A DNA stretch of 64,000 nt from Evansella vedderi (GCF_030813435.1 NZ_JAUSUG010000009.1:1-64000), one strand, 5' to 3'; counted from the stretch's first letter, positions 15,808 through 25,623 are shown. The notes: generated by a model from the sequence alone, not told the origin. Numbers and translations are program-made.

Positions 15808-17772
15808 TCAAAATAGCCCCGGTAATGGAACCTTCAATAATATAGTAAAGATCACATACAACATAAGAGTAAAGGAACATCCAATAATGAAAATGTTTTT
15901 TAGCTTTATTCCGTTCCAATTCTTATAATAAACCAACAATGGTACTGCTAACATTAAAATGAGAACTTGTGTATAGAACCCAATCACATTGGTTAACAAA
16001 CTAACAACAGTAACAAATATCATCAAAAGGAACACGGAAAGATTAAAGGTGAATTTTTCGTACTCTTCTTTTACTCCTTTTAGTCCCTTCATTAACTCAA
16101 TTAATACAAAAATCATAAAAAATAATAAAGTAACTTGTGGGAAAATACGCTGTTGGAATGGCAGATCAAATAACATATAAATAGACACAACATTGACCAT
16201 ACCTATAAACATCCATATAACAGCTTTTTTTGATAGAAAATTCTCCCATTTAAAAGTATTTAAACCCATGTTGGAATCTTTCCGTTTTTCACGTCTCTTT
16301 TTCCATACTGTATAGATGGAAATAAGTATGGTTAATGCTGTTAAACTAGATAACAGTATGTTCCAGGTCCCTGAAAAAAAGTAAACAAGTGCTGACCCTT
16401 GTGCACCACCTAATTGTAAGCCTTGTAAAAATCCTTCTTCCGCAATAGAGCCTAATATAAACCCAAGGGCAATTGGTGCAGGAGCAAAATTATATTTTTG
16501 CAACCAAAACATAAATATTCCTAAAATAACGACCGTGTATATATCAAAAACATTATTCTGTGTGGCATAGGCTCCAATGATGGAAAACGCAATGATTACT
16601 GGTGCCATTATATAGATGGGAATATGCGTTAACCTTGTCATATATTTGATGAGCCCTAAGCCGAGAAATAATAACAGTATTTGCGCTGCTACCATACTAA
16701 ATAAAAACGTATAAGCAACATCCGCATTGTCCACAAACAAGTTTCTGCCTGGCCATATTCCATGTATTAACAATCCACCTAAAAATATTGCAGCTGTAGG
16801 GGACCCTGGAATTCCTAATGTTAATAACGGAATTAAAGATCCCCCTACCATGGCATTATTTGCACTTTCGGAAACTATGACTCCGTCCTTTTCCCCTTTT
16901 CCAAATTTACTTTTATCTTTGGAAAAGCGTTTTGCTTCATTATAGGCAAGAATACTTGCGATATTTCCACCTGCCCCTGGTATCATACCAATGAATGCAC
17001 CTAAACCACTTCCAATGGACACTGCTTTAGGACGCTTTAATACATCTCCAAAAGATTCCCGTATAGAAGATTTCTTTGTTTGATGAACGGGAGAACTAAC
17101 TTTTTCCCTTAATGGGAGTCTTTCCATTAATCGAAATGCTTGTGGCAAAGCAAATAAACCAATCAATACTGCTACAATATGTAGCCCTCCAATTAAGCTG
17201 TCCATACCAAAGGTAAATCGGGCTGTCCCCGTGACCGTACTAATACCTATAAAGGATAATAAAATCCCGATACATCCCCCAATTAGGTTTTTAGAAGTAG
17301 ATCCTTCAGAAATTGCAGCTATAACTGTAATACCAAAAATGGCAATCCAGAAGGTTTGAACCGGGCCGAATTGTAATGAAAAGTTTGAAAAAACAGGGGC
17401 AAAAAATAACAAAAGGAAGATACCAAATAAGCCCCCTACAACAGAAGCTATTGTTGCAAGCTCTAATGCTTTTCTTCCTTCCCCTTTTTGAGTCATGGGA
17501 TAACCATCGAATGTTGTAGCTACCGATGCGGGAGCACCTGGTACATTAAATAAAATCGCAGGAATGGAACCCCCAAAAACGCTTCCGCAGTAAATTCCCC
17601 CTAAAATGATTAACCCTTCTGTAGGTCCTAACGAAAAAGTAAAGGGGATCATTAAGGCTACGCCCATTGTCGGTGTTAGTCCAGGAAGAGCTCCCACTAA
17701 AATTCCAAGAAACAATCCTAGGGCTAATACAAATAGGTGGTGAAACTCAAAAATGTGCCATAAATATTCCAT
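15808..17772 (-). CDS. tctA: Fused TctA-TctB permease of a tripartite tricarboxylate transporter
   Basis: Residues 1 to about 500 are a TctA permease, with the hallmark GALPGLTPTMGVALMIPFTF, GSVFGGSIPAILFNVPGAP, and IGMIPGAGGNIASILAYNEA and LGIPGSPTAAIFLGGL repeated half-motifs. After a basic linker (KKRREKRKD) come about 150 residues with four helices resembling the separate TctB subunit, ending LKVPLPGLF as TctB proteins do. In most systems TctA is ~500 residues and TctB ~150 residues on separate genes, so this is a fusion. It should import a carboxylate captured by the nearby TctC. The start is ATG 17772, with GGAGG upstream. Confidence 0.9.
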   Translation of the reverse strand: MEYLWHIFEFHHLFVLALGLFLGILVGALPGLTPTMGVALMIPFTFSLGPTEGLIILGGIYCGSVFGGSIPAILFNVPGAPASVATTFDGYPMTQKGEGRKALELATIASVVGGLFGIFLLLFFAPVFSNFSLQFGPVQTFWIAIFGITVIAAISEGSTSKNLIGGCIGILLSFIGISTVTGTARFTFGMDSLIGGLHIVAVLIGLFALPQAFRLMERLPLREKVSSPVHQTKKSSIRESFGDVLKRPKAVSIGSGLGAFIGMIPGAGGNIASILAYNEAKRFSKDKSKFGKGEKDGVIVSESANNAMVGGSLIPLLTLGIPGSPTAAIFLGGLLIHGIWPGRNLFVDNADVAYTFLFSMVAAQILLLFLGLGLIKYMTRLTHIPIYIMAPVIIAFSIIGAYATQNNVFDIYTVVILGIFMFWLQKYNFAPAPIALGFILGSIAEEGFLQGLQLGGAQGSALVYFFSGTWNILLSSLTALTILISIYTVWKKRREKRKDSNMGLNTFKWENFLSKKAVIWMFIGMVNVVSIYMLFDLPFQQRIFPQVTLLFFMIFVLIELMKGLKGVKEEYEKFTFNLSVFLLMIFVTVVSLLTNVIGFYTQVLILMLAVPLLVYYKNWNGIKLKNIFIIGCSFTLMLYVIFTILLKVPLPGLF

Positions 17773-17831
17773 ATCCCAGCCTCCATTGAATGAAATCTAG
17801 GATATGATATTCACCTAATTTTGGAATGGTG

Positions 17832-18110
17832 TTATTCTTTTTCTACCTCAATCTCCACTTTTTTACCCCCTACCGAAAGGTACATTAACACCTCGAGCTC
17901 TGGCTTAACCTTCGTCAGGCCCTGTAAATATGGTTTGACTAAATCTTTAAAATCCTCCGTGACTCCATCTTCCTGTAAGTGACCATACACATACATTTTC
18001 TTGTCTTCCGTCAAGAATGCCATGTATCCTACAGGCTTGTTATCATCTGTTACAATGTTTAACACTTGAGATTCTGCTGTAAAGAACTCCGGCGAAAAAT
18101 ATATTTGCAA
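17832..18110 (-). CDS. Hypothetical protein
   Basis: A 92-residue soluble, acidic protein that I do not recognise. The sequence alternates short strands and a helix (TEDFKDLVKPYLQGL), ending in a Val/Glu-rich tail KKVEIEVEKE. The start is TTG 18110 with a GGGAG site nine bases upstream. It is transcribed in the same direction as the TctA-TctB gene 60 bases downstream and might be co-transcribed with it. Confidence 0.6.
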   Translation of the reverse strand: MQIYFSPEFFTAESQVLNIVTDDNKPVGYMAFLTEDKKMYVYGHLQEDGVTEDFKDLVKPYLQGLTKVKPELEVLMYLSVGGKKVEIEVEKE

Positions 18111-18433
18111 CGCTCAACACTCCCATTTCTATTCTATAGTTAATCAGAATTTCTTATAAAAACGAACTTCATTTTCTTTAAATTCTTTCCTATTTTACTT
18201 CCGGTTATGTAAGATAGTGTAGTCAAAAGTCATTCCACACACCTTATGTTAATTGCTCCACACCATTTTACTTGGAGTCGCTCCCCGATTGAACAATAAT
18301 CATTTATTAAGATGCAATGTAATACCAAAAGCATACATAGTAAATTTTACGTAGCACTGGAGGAAAACGGTGTATCTAGAGCGTAAAAAAACTCCCTTTG
18401 CCATTTACATGACCCAGAGAGATAGTATATAAA
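18111..18433. other. Intergenic region without recognisable gene
   Basis: These 323 bases hold no convincing frame. The only item is a 20-codon GTG frame at about 18,371 on the plus strand behind GGAGG (product begins MYLERKKTPFAIYM), too short to support alone. No hairpin or repeat stands out. Confidence 0.4.
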
Positions 18434-18775
18434 TTATCTTTTAAACCAAACAGTAGCGATTTTATCATCAATTACTTCATAAATAGCCATCGCGTAAACC
18501 TCTTTGCCATTTGCTCTTCCAGTAACATGTTCGTGATCAACAACAACATTATCTTGAACGATCCTTGCTAATAACTTAGCATGTTGATTTGGGTTTTCAT
18601 TAAATAACTTAGAATATCTTTCACGCATTTTGTCAATTCCAGTATAAACCACTTCGTTTGAAGGGAAATCCTTTACTTGAACATCATTGCTATAGTTTTC
18701 TAAAAAGGCTTCAATATCCCCATTGTTATAGGCATCTAGTTGCTTTTACGCTAGTTCTTCAGCTATATTTCCCAT
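18434..18775 (-). pseudogene. NTF2-like (SnoaL/ketosteroid isomerase fold) gene with an early in-frame stop
   Basis: Reading from ATG 18775, which has GAGGAG eight bases upstream, the product begins MGNIAEELA and then meets TAA at codon 10. The frame continues without other damage: KQLDAYNNGDIEAFLENYSN, DVQVKDFPSNEVVYTG, and on to the C-terminal IYEVIDDKIATVWFKR. The whole matches the ~113-residue NTF2-like fold (YDxxNxxDxDAF pattern) of small cone-shaped proteins often annotated as nuclear transport factor 2 family. Either the gene was recently inactivated, or the stop is a sequence error. No good restart codon follows closely. Confidence 0.7.
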
Positions 18776-18791
18776 TCTCTTCACTCCTCAT

Positions 18792-20369
18792 TTAGTCTAT
18801 CGTTGGCAGTAATATTTCAATTGTCGTTCCTTTGTTTTCTTCACTCTTGATATTTAATTGCCCATTATGGGATTCAATAATTTGTTTTGTAACAAGTAAT
18901 CCTAATCCTGTCCCTTCCTCTTTTGTGGTGAAGAAAGGATTTCCGATTTTTTCTAATACTTTCTCTGGAATTCCAACACCAGTATCTTTAATACTAATAA
19001 TAAGCTCGTCGTGTGTTATTGGACTAACTTGAATAGAGATAGTACCTCCATTTGAAGGCATTGCTTCAATGGCATTTTTAATAGTATTCACAAAAACCTG
19101 CTTTAATTGATTCGGGTCTAAATAGCAGTCTGGAATTTCTCCTTGAAATTCTGTGACACATTGAACGCCCTGCTGCTGGAGTTGGGATTCAAATAATATA
19201 GTAACCTCTTTAATAATATTCCTTATATCTATTCTTTGAAAATGGACGGCTTGCGGTTTACCTAGAAACAGCAATTCACTAATGATGAGATCAATACGGT
19301 TTAATTCCGATAACATGACCTTAGAATATCTGCTATTTCTTTCATTATCTTTTCCAATAATTTGTATATATCCAGAAATAACAGCTAATGGATTTCGAAT
19401 CTCATGGGCTAACCCTGCTGCTATCTGACCCAGAGTGGAAAGTTTTTCTGTATTTACTAACTTTTCTTCTGTTATTTTCTTTTCTGTTACATCCCTTAGT
19501 ATCCCAGTAAGGGCCACTATTTTTCCTTCCATGTCTTTAATTGGAGAAATGGAAACCTCTACATTTTTTATAGATCCGTTTTTACATACATGCTTTGTTT
19601 CCAGTGATTGAATAACCTCACCAGATAACACCTGTTTCCACCTTTGATTTGCTTCGCTGACAAATTCTTTAGGAATAATCGGAATTGGTTGTCCCACTAC
19701 TTCTGCCTTTTTCCAACCATAGAGATTTTCAAAGGCTGGATTTATATCAAGTACCTTTCCATTGAGGTCTCCAACTATAATTGCCTCGGCTGTTTGATTA
19801 AAAAATGAATGAAGATGCTCTTGAGTGGAATGTAGCTTATGGTCTGTTGACTTTTGCTTCTCTTCCACCTGTCTCCACAAAGAATTCATAAAACGTATCT
19901 GATAAATGAAAAAGATCACCATCAATACAGCAAATAATATAAAATAAGCGATGTCAAAAGAATCCACTTGAAAAAAGATGGTATCAAAGTGATATGTAAA
20001 AAAGTAGAGCAATAGGATTAAGGACAAGCTTCCACTCAAGACGATTGCACGATAGCTTTGATATAAACTGCTTAAAATAATACCAAAGAAAATAAAAATA
20101 TAGTTCACAAGATAAGGATACTGAAAATTTATATAAAACAGATAGACGAAATAACCTACAATAATGGCATACATGGTAATAGATGGTTTTTTGGAAAAAT
20201 ATAATATACTAACGAGACTTAAAGAAACAACTAGTCCAACAGGGGGCCAAATGGTTGAAAAAGCAGGATCTAATCCAAAATAAACGATAGTCATTAATAG
20301 ATAAAAGACAAATAAAAGGCGAATTAATAGAACATTTCGCCTGTGAATCAAGAAATCTCTGTTACTCAT
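18792..20369 (-). CDS. Membrane PAS sensor histidine kinase
   Basis: A 525-residue kinase. Residues ~15-160 form about six membrane helices; a PAS domain (about 185-300) begins FFNQTAEAIIVGDLNGKVLDINPAFENLYGW, with a PAC-like tail GILRDVTEKKITEEKL. The phospho-acceptor is in LAHEIRNPLAVISGY (His about 322), the ATP lid in FVNTIKNAIEAM (N box), DTGVGIP (G1) and GTGLGL (G2). This layout is that of the KinB/KinD-like sporulation kinases and of orphan kinases in Bacilli. No response regulator gene is adjacent. Whether it feeds Spo0A is inference only. Confidence 0.9.
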   Translation of the reverse strand: MSNRDFLIHRRNVLLIRLLFVFYLLMTIVYFGLDPAFSTIWPPVGLVVSLSLVSILYFSKKPSITMYAIIVGYFVYLFYINFQYPYLVNYIFIFFGIILSSLYQSYRAIVLSGSLSLILLLYFFTYHFDTIFFQVDSFDIAYFILFAVLMVIFFIYQIRFMNSLWRQVEEKQKSTDHKLHSTQEHLHSFFNQTAEAIIVGDLNGKVLDINPAFENLYGWKKAEVVGQPIPIIPKEFVSEANQRWKQVLSGEVIQSLETKHVCKNGSIKNVEVSISPIKDMEGKIVALTGILRDVTEKKITEEKLVNTEKLSTLGQIAAGLAHEIRNPLAVISGYIQIIGKDNERNSRYSKVMLSELNRIDLIISELLFLGKPQAVHFQRIDIRNIIKEVTILFESQLQQQGVQCVTEFQGEIPDCYLDPNQLKQVFVNTIKNAIEAMPSNGGTISIQVSPITHDELIISIKDTGVGIPEKVLEKIGNPFFTTKEEGTGLGLLVTKQIIESHNGQLNIKSEENKGTTIEILLPTID

Positions 20370-20473
20370 ACTGCGGAAGTCCTTTCAACATTGTTGTTAT
20401 ACGTTTGATGTGGGCACATTATGTACTTTATCAAACATTTTGAGAAAAAAATAGTATGCTAGGAAAGTTCCCA

Positions 20474-21354
20474 TTAAAGTTCCGTTCTCAAATCCCACAA
20501 TTCTGGAAAAAACCTTTGGTCTAATACCTTCTTTAAATAATTTACCCCTGAAGATCCACCCGTTCCCATCTTAAAACCAATAATACGTTCCACCGTTTTT
20601 ATATGGCGAAAACGCCATTGCTGCAGCCAATCCTCAATATCTACTAACTTTTCTGCAAGTTGATATAAATCCCAATAATCACCAGTGTCCTTGTATACCT
20701 TAAGCCAAGCATTACGAACCGTTTCATCAGCCGTATATGGAGTGGAGTAATCCCTTTTTAAGATTTTAGGATTAATTGAAAAACCTGCTGTTGCTAAAGT
20801 CTGAATGGAAACATCATAAAGGCTCGGTGCGTAAAAAGCGGATTCTAATTTTTCATGAAGTACTGGATCTTTCTCATAAATCTTTAATACATGATTTGTT
20901 TTATACCCTAAGGAAAATTCGATCATTCTGTACTGATAAGATTGAAAACCGGAAGCTTGACCTAATGAATCCCTAAATTCCAAGTATTCCGCAGGAGTTA
21001 ACGTAGAAAGGACATCCCAGGATGGATAATTTGTGATTGAACCTTTGTTACCCTCGCCAACATTTTAAAAGCTGTTTGAAGATCCCCTTCTTCAATAGAA
21101 TCAATTGCTGCTCTTATTTCATGAATGATTAGTTTCATCCATAATTCACTTACCTGATGGATGATAATAAATAACATTTCGTCATGATGGTCTGACATCC
21201 TTTTTTGACTGTTAAGTATATGATCTAATTGCAAATAGTCCCCATATGTCATGTTATCCTTAAAATCTGTATGGATATTTTTTTCCGATTCATAAGCATA
21301 ACGATCTTTTTTCCCACCTTGATTATTATCCATAAAAATCATCCCTTCCTCCAC
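20474..21354 (-). pseudogene. kynA: Tryptophan 2,3-dioxygenase, broken by a one-base deletion
   Basis: Two adjacent frames together make a full-length tryptophan 2,3-dioxygenase (heme enzyme, tryptophan to N-formylkynurenine). The first (21,354-20,998) carries [13 protein letters not shown] and [14 protein letters not shown] (heme-site His and substrate-side residues); the second resumes [21 protein letters not shown] and keeps [19 protein letters not shown]. At about 21,022 the expected QSWDV reads CA-TCC-TGG: one base is missing, so the first frame runs on to a stop. There is no homopolymer at the site, which makes a simple sequencing slip or programmed frameshift less likely. Every other part is intact, so the break looks recent. 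Confidence 0.85.
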
Positions 21355-21471
21355 TAAGCTTATCCTTAATCTACAATACTATTATAATACTTATCTCTTT
21401 ATTTCATTAACAAATTTGTGGTAATGGATTACTCAAACAGGAGTAATGTTATAGAAAACAACTAAAATAAA

Positions 21472-21510
21472 AAGGGTGCTTACAATGGTGAAAAAACCAT
21501 TCAAGCACCT
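21472..21510 (-). terminator. Terminator after topB
   Basis: A compound stem (GGTGCTT / AAGCACC outside, AATGGT / ACCATT inside) followed on the minus strand by a T-rich run lies just past the topoisomerase stop. Confidence 0.75.
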
Positions 21511-21516
21511 TCCTTT

Positions 21517-23700
21517 TTACTTAAACTCCATTTTCCCCATGCTTTCATTCCATATTAACGCAGCATCGAAGGTCTTATCGTTCTTTTGAAACCCCTTAAT
21601 TACCTTTGTTTTTCCTTCTTCCAACAGTTCTTTAATACTAGACAAAGGGAGACTTTTTCCTAAAAGCTTTTTAGAAATAGTAAAATCACATTTGTTCGCT
21701 CTGTAATTAGAGCAGCCGTAAAAGGTTCCCTTATCCACAACTTTCCCATCACATTTTTTACAATTCCCGACGGAAACTGTTCGAGTCTTTTTTCCGAAAC
21801 CTTTTCCCCTTCTTGGTGCTGCCAATTTAACGCTATCCACATCAATTCCATCAAAGACCCACGTTTTAGATTCTTCCACTGCATCCTTAATAAGTTTGGA
21901 AGAAAGCTTTTTCACCTGCTCCATAAACACTGCTGGTGATGCTTCTCCCTCCCCAATCGCACTTAATCGCTGTTCCCATTTAGCTGTCATTTCGGGAGAG
22001 GCTAAAATACTTTTGCCAAGAGCTCGAATAAGAAGTTTACCCTTTTCCGTTGCAAAAACACGATTTTTTTGTACAAAAATATATTTTCTATCCTTTAAGA
22101 CACCGATGATACCAGCCCGCGTCGCTTCGGTTCCTAGACCTTCTGTTCTATTTAAAACCTTCACTAGTTCATCATCTTCAACATGCTTTCCTGCGGTTTT
22201 CATAAGAGTAATAAGCTCCCCCTCTGTAAAACGTTTTGGAGCCTGGGTTTTCCCTGCCTTCACATCCACTTTCGGAATTTGGAGTTCATCTCCCTCTTGT
22301 AATGAAGGCAATTCTTGATCATCATTAGAAGCAGACTTCTGGTTTTGATTTTCAAATATAACCTTCCTCCACCCCTCCTGTACCGTTTCTTTTCCTTTTG
22401 AAATGAAAGTAGCTCTCTTATCTACCAAGCTATGGACCGTTGTATAATCAACAATGGCGTTTTCATAATGGGCAGCAATCAACCGTTTAATAATTAAATC
22501 ATAGATCTTACTTTCATCACTAGAAAGTTTTTTGGGATCCCTTACTTGCTCTGTTGGAATTATGGCATAGTGGTCCTTTACCTTTTTTTCGTTTACAAAC
22601 CGCTTATTATTTTCAATGGACTCTACTGGAAGGGGAAAGAATGCTTCATAGGCTTCTACCTCACTTATTTTCTGAATAATATCAGGAAGCATTTTTGCCT
22701 CTTCTTTCGTAATAAAACTAGAATCAGATCGTGGATAAGATATGATCCCTTTCAAATAGAGCTTCTGTGCAATATCTAATGTTTCCTGAGGAGAATATTT
22801 ATAAAGCTTATTAGCTGTAGCTTGTAAAGAAGATAAGTTAAATAAATATGGTGGTTGATAAGACTTCCTTTCCTTTTCTATGGACGATATTTCTCCCATT
22901 TTACCTTTACAAAATTCAGCAATCCGACCTGCCATTTCCTTGTCCTTTATGCGGGTTTCTCCGTCCTTATTCCATTTCCCTTGAAAAAGGGAATCATCCT
23001 TTTGGAAAGTAGCAACAACCTCCCAGAATGGCTCCGATTTAAAATTATTGATTTCTTCTTCACGCTTAACAATGAGAGCTAAAGTTGGAGTTTGGACACG
23101 GCCAGTGGAAAAAACATCTGAGAAACCTTGCTGTTGTAGAAGAAGTGTATAGGCACGGGAGGCATTAATACCAACAAGCCAATCTGCACAGGATCTGCTG
23201 ATTGCTTCATAATATATATTCCTTGTATCCTTTTCATCTAGTAATTGATTAAAGCCTTGAGTAACTGCGTTTGGAGTAAGGGATGAAATCCACAAGCGTT
23301 TCGTAGGCTTATTGTTTTTACATAATCCTAAAATAATCCTTACAATCGCTTCACCCTCACGCCCTGCATCACTTGCTATAATTACCTCATTTACGTTTCT
23401 ACGGTGCAGTAAGTCCTTAATAATATTATATTGCTTCCATTTAGACTTCATTACTTGGTGCTGGAAGCGGTCAGGTACGATTGGTAAAGTATTCATAGAC
23501 CATTTTTTCCATTTAGATTCATATTGCTCTGGTGGCACTAGTTCACACAAATGCCCAACGGCCCACGTTAAATAGGCCCCTTCTGGAAATAGATTACAAG
23601 GTTTTATTTCTATGTAACCAGTTTTCTTTTGACTGTTAAAAGGAGCTGCTAGTTTAGCCCCTTGATCAGGTTTCTCAGCTATGATTAATTTCATAACCAT
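21517..23700 (-). CDS. topB: DNA topoisomerase III
   Basis: A 727-residue type IA topoisomerase that relaxes and decatenates DNA through a 5'-phosphotyrosine. The Toprim domain opens KLIIAEKPDQGAKLAAPF and has ASDAGREGEAIVR with the metal-binding acids; the catalytic Tyr (about 321) is in GIISYPRSDSSFI. The C-terminus has a zinc-type segment with CKKC (near 645) and a second Cys pair in YGCSNYRANKCDF. Length matches Bacillus TopB. ATG 23700 is used; a second ATG two codons later has equal claim. The gene lies between kynB and kynA, which it separates. Confidence 0.95.
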   Translation of the reverse strand: MVMKLIIAEKPDQGAKLAAPFNSQKKTGYIEIKPCNLFPEGAYLTWAVGHLCELVPPEQYESKWKKWSMNTLPIVPDRFQHQVMKSKWKQYNIIKDLLHRRNVNEVIIASDAGREGEAIVRIILGLCKNNKPTKRLWISSLTPNAVTQGFNQLLDEKDTRNIYYEAISRSCADWLVGINASRAYTLLLQQQGFSDVFSTGRVQTPTLALIVKREEEINNFKSEPFWEVVATFQKDDSLFQGKWNKDGETRIKDKEMAGRIAEFCKGKMGEISSIEKERKSYQPPYLFNLSSLQATANKLYKYSPQETLDIAQKLYLKGIISYPRSDSSFITKEEAKMLPDIIQKISEVEAYEAFFPLPVESIENNKRFVNEKKVKDHYAIIPTEQVRDPKKLSSDESKIYDLIIKRLIAAHYENAIVDYTTVHSLVDKRATFISKGKETVQEGWRKVIFENQNQKSASNDDQELPSLQEGDELQIPKVDVKAGKTQAPKRFTEGELITLMKTAGKHVEDDELVKVLNRTEGLGTEATRAGIIGVLKDRKYIFVQKNRVFATEKGKLLIRALGKSILASPEMTAKWEQRLSAIGEGEASPAVFMEQVKKLSSKLIKDAVEESKTWVFDGIDVDSVKLAAPRRGKGFGKKTRTVSVGNCKKCDGKVVDKGTFYGCSNYRANKCDFTISKKLLGKSLPLSSIKELLEEGKTKVIKGFQKNDKTFDAALIWNESMGKMEFK

Positions 23701-23757
23701 CCCGCCCTCTATTTTCTATTAACGAACATTCGTTTCCATTATAATGTATTGCAGAAC

Positions 23758-23877
23758 AAAAGCGCAAGCGCCTTGTCCACGAGCGACCAGCAAATGCATC
23801 TGCCCGATAAAAAGTGCTTTTTACTTTTAATCGGGCAGATCATTTGACCTCGAGCGAGTAGGCGCTGAAGCTAGACG
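23758..23877. repeat. Dispersed palindromic repeat (GCGCAAGCGCC type)
   Basis: The block begins AGCGCAAGCGCCTTGTCC and ends GGCGCTGAAGCTAGAC, end pieces I know as a common intergenic repeat in Bacillaceae genomes. Inside it, ATCTGCCCGAT (23,798-23,808) and ATCGGGCAGAT (23,830-23,840) form a perfect 11-bp stem that extends outwards with CAAATG/CATTTG. It lies between topB and the kynB terminator and holds no gene. Confidence 0.7.
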
Positions 23878-23939
23878 TTATTAATAATAAATAAACTTTT
23901 CCACAAGAGTGAAAAATATAATTTTCTAAACCATAAAAA

Positions 23940-23964
23940 AATGCATCCAATATATAGATGCATT
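23940..23964 (-). terminator. Terminator of the kyn operon
   Basis: AATGCATC / GATGCATT, a perfect 8-bp stem with a 9-base loop, followed on the minus strand by a run of T; it lies 8 bases past the original kynB stop. Confidence 0.8.
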
Positions 23965-24092
23965 CTTGAAATTATAATGGCCTTACTACCGCCCGAACAG
24001 GACTTCCATCCCCCTCTTTTATTGCTAGGGGAAGAGCAATTAATTCATAGTCGCCGATACTCAAACTATCAAGGACGACATTTTCTAATATA

Positions 24093-25623
24093 CTCAACTT
24101 TCGCACATAGAAAAAGTTGATAGTATTAATTGGCTCTAAAGCTAGAAGTCGTTCAAGTATGGTCATTGACAGGAAAATTATGCATGAAAAAACACCCCAT
24201 CGTTTGGTATAGTTGATTTGACTAGAATCACACATACCATACAGAAGAGGTGTCTCCTATATGATAGCGAATAATGACCAAAATAAGCAACTACCAAATG
24301 AACTTAAATCGACTTTTAAAGAATTACATGTTTTAAAACATCTTCGAAAAGCTGGTATTACAAAGTCTTTTGGCTTTTCTTGTTCTTACCTATTTCAATT
24401 AATTTTTTGTTTGATCTTTGAAAACAAGAACTGGTTTCGAACTTTAGAAAGTATGAAATCTGCCGATTTACCAGCAAAAGATACCGTTTACCGTTTCTTA
24501 AATCAATCTACTTTTTCGTGGAGACGCTTCTTAACATTCCTTAGTGCTCACACAATTGGAAAGGTTACAAAGCTTACGGATCACAATCGCCCTAAAGTAT
24601 TGGTTTTAGACGATTCTTCCTATGATCGAAATCGTAGTAAGTCAGTTGAATTATTAGCACGTTGTTTTGATCATGCTTCTCAAAAAATGCGCTTTTATAA
24701 AGGCTTTCGTATGCTTACTCTCGGATGGACAGATGGTGCAACCTTTATTCCTGTTGATTTTTCTTTATTAAGCTCTACGAAAAGTAAAATTAACGGAATT
24801 TCAACTAAAGTCGATAAGCGTAGTTGCGGGTACAAACGACGACTTGAAGCTCTACAAACTGCACCAGAGCAAATACCTGATATGATCCAACGTGCCATGA
24901 ATGCTGGAATAGATGCTTCCTATGTTTTAATGGACACATGGTTTACCCACCAACCATTAATTAAAGACATAAAAGAACAAGGTCTTGATGTCATTGGTAT
25001 GGTTAAGAATTTAAAACAACGCTATCTTGTAAATGGCAAACGAGTGAGTCTGAAAGAACTCTATTGTCTAGCTACACCTGTCGAAGGGAAGAAGGGATTA
25101 CTTCGTTCCATTCATACTACTCAAGCTAATGATGTTCCTGTCAAAGTTATCTTTGTTCGTAATCGCAATAAAAAAAGCGAGTGGTTAGCCATTTTAAGTA
25201 CAGATTGCACATTGAGTGATCAAGACATCATCCGTATATACGGAATGCGTTGGGACATTGAGGTTTTCTTTAAAACCACTAAGTCCTTATTAAAACTCCA
25301 GAAGGAGTTTCAAAGTCGTTCATACGACTCCTTAATTAGTCATACAACCATTGTCTTCGCACGATACATTGTGCTATCTTGGCAAAACCGCTGCAGCACG
25401 GACCAAAGAACATTAGGTGGCATGTTTTATGAGCTTTGTGATGAAATCAGTGAGCTCGATTGGGCTATTGCATTACAGCAATTAATCGAGCTTCTTGAAG
25501 ATACCCTAAAAGCGACTAATAAAAAAATACAAAAGTTAATCAAAAGTCAATTACAACAATGGATCGCAGGCTTACCTAATTATATCAAGGCATACCTGCC
25601 TATTTCAGTCTGCGAAAGTTGAG
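24093..25623 (+). mobile_element. IS4-family insertion sequence inside kynB
   Basis: A 1531-bp element. The ends are imperfect inverted repeats with 13 identical outer bases (CTCAACTTTCGCA), about 20 of 24 overall. It is flanked by a 7-bp direct duplication TAATATA (24,086-24,092 and 25,624-25,630), the mark of recent insertion. It holds one transposase gene, oriented opposite to kynB. The element looks complete and potentially active. Confidence 0.93.
24261..25622 (+). CDS. IS4-family DDE transposase
   Basis: A 453-residue transposase that cuts and pastes the element. The catalytic region has VLVLDDSSYDRNRS (first Asp), YVLMDTWFTH (second Asp), and the IS4 signature Y-x2-R-x3-E-x6-K in IYGMRWDIEVFFKTTK, which supplies the Glu. 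Length is normal for IS4. It begins at ATG 24261, preceded by AGAGGTGTC, and its TGA lies within the right inverted repeat. No frame damage is seen. Confidence 0.93.
   Translation: MIANNDQNKQLPNELKSTFKELHVLKHLRKAGITKSFGFSCSYLFQLIFCLIFENKNWFRTLESMKSADLPAKDTVYRFLNQSTFSWRRFLTFLSAHTIGKVTKLTDHNRPKVLVLDDSSYDRNRSKSVELLARCFDHASQKMRFYKGFRMLTLGWTDGATFIPVDFSLLSSTKSKINGISTKVDKRSCGYKRRLEALQTAPEQIPDMIQRAMNAGIDASYVLMDTWFTHQPLIKDIKEQGLDVIGMVKNLKQRYLVNGKRVSLKELYCLATPVEGKKGLLRSIHTTQANDVPVKVIFVRNRNKKSEWLAILSTDCTLSDQDIIRIYGMRWDIEVFFKTTKSLLKLQKEFQSRSYDSLISHTTIVFARYIVLSWQNRCSTDQRTLGGMFYELCDEISELDWAIALQQLIELLEDTLKATNKKIQKLIKSQLQQWIAGLPNYIKAYLPISVCES

Noticed and set aside
20990-21040. Programmed frameshift in kynA
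   Set aside because: No slippery sequence, stimulatory hairpin or internal Shine-Dalgarno is visible; tryptophan dioxygenases are not known to use one, so a mutation is the simpler reading.
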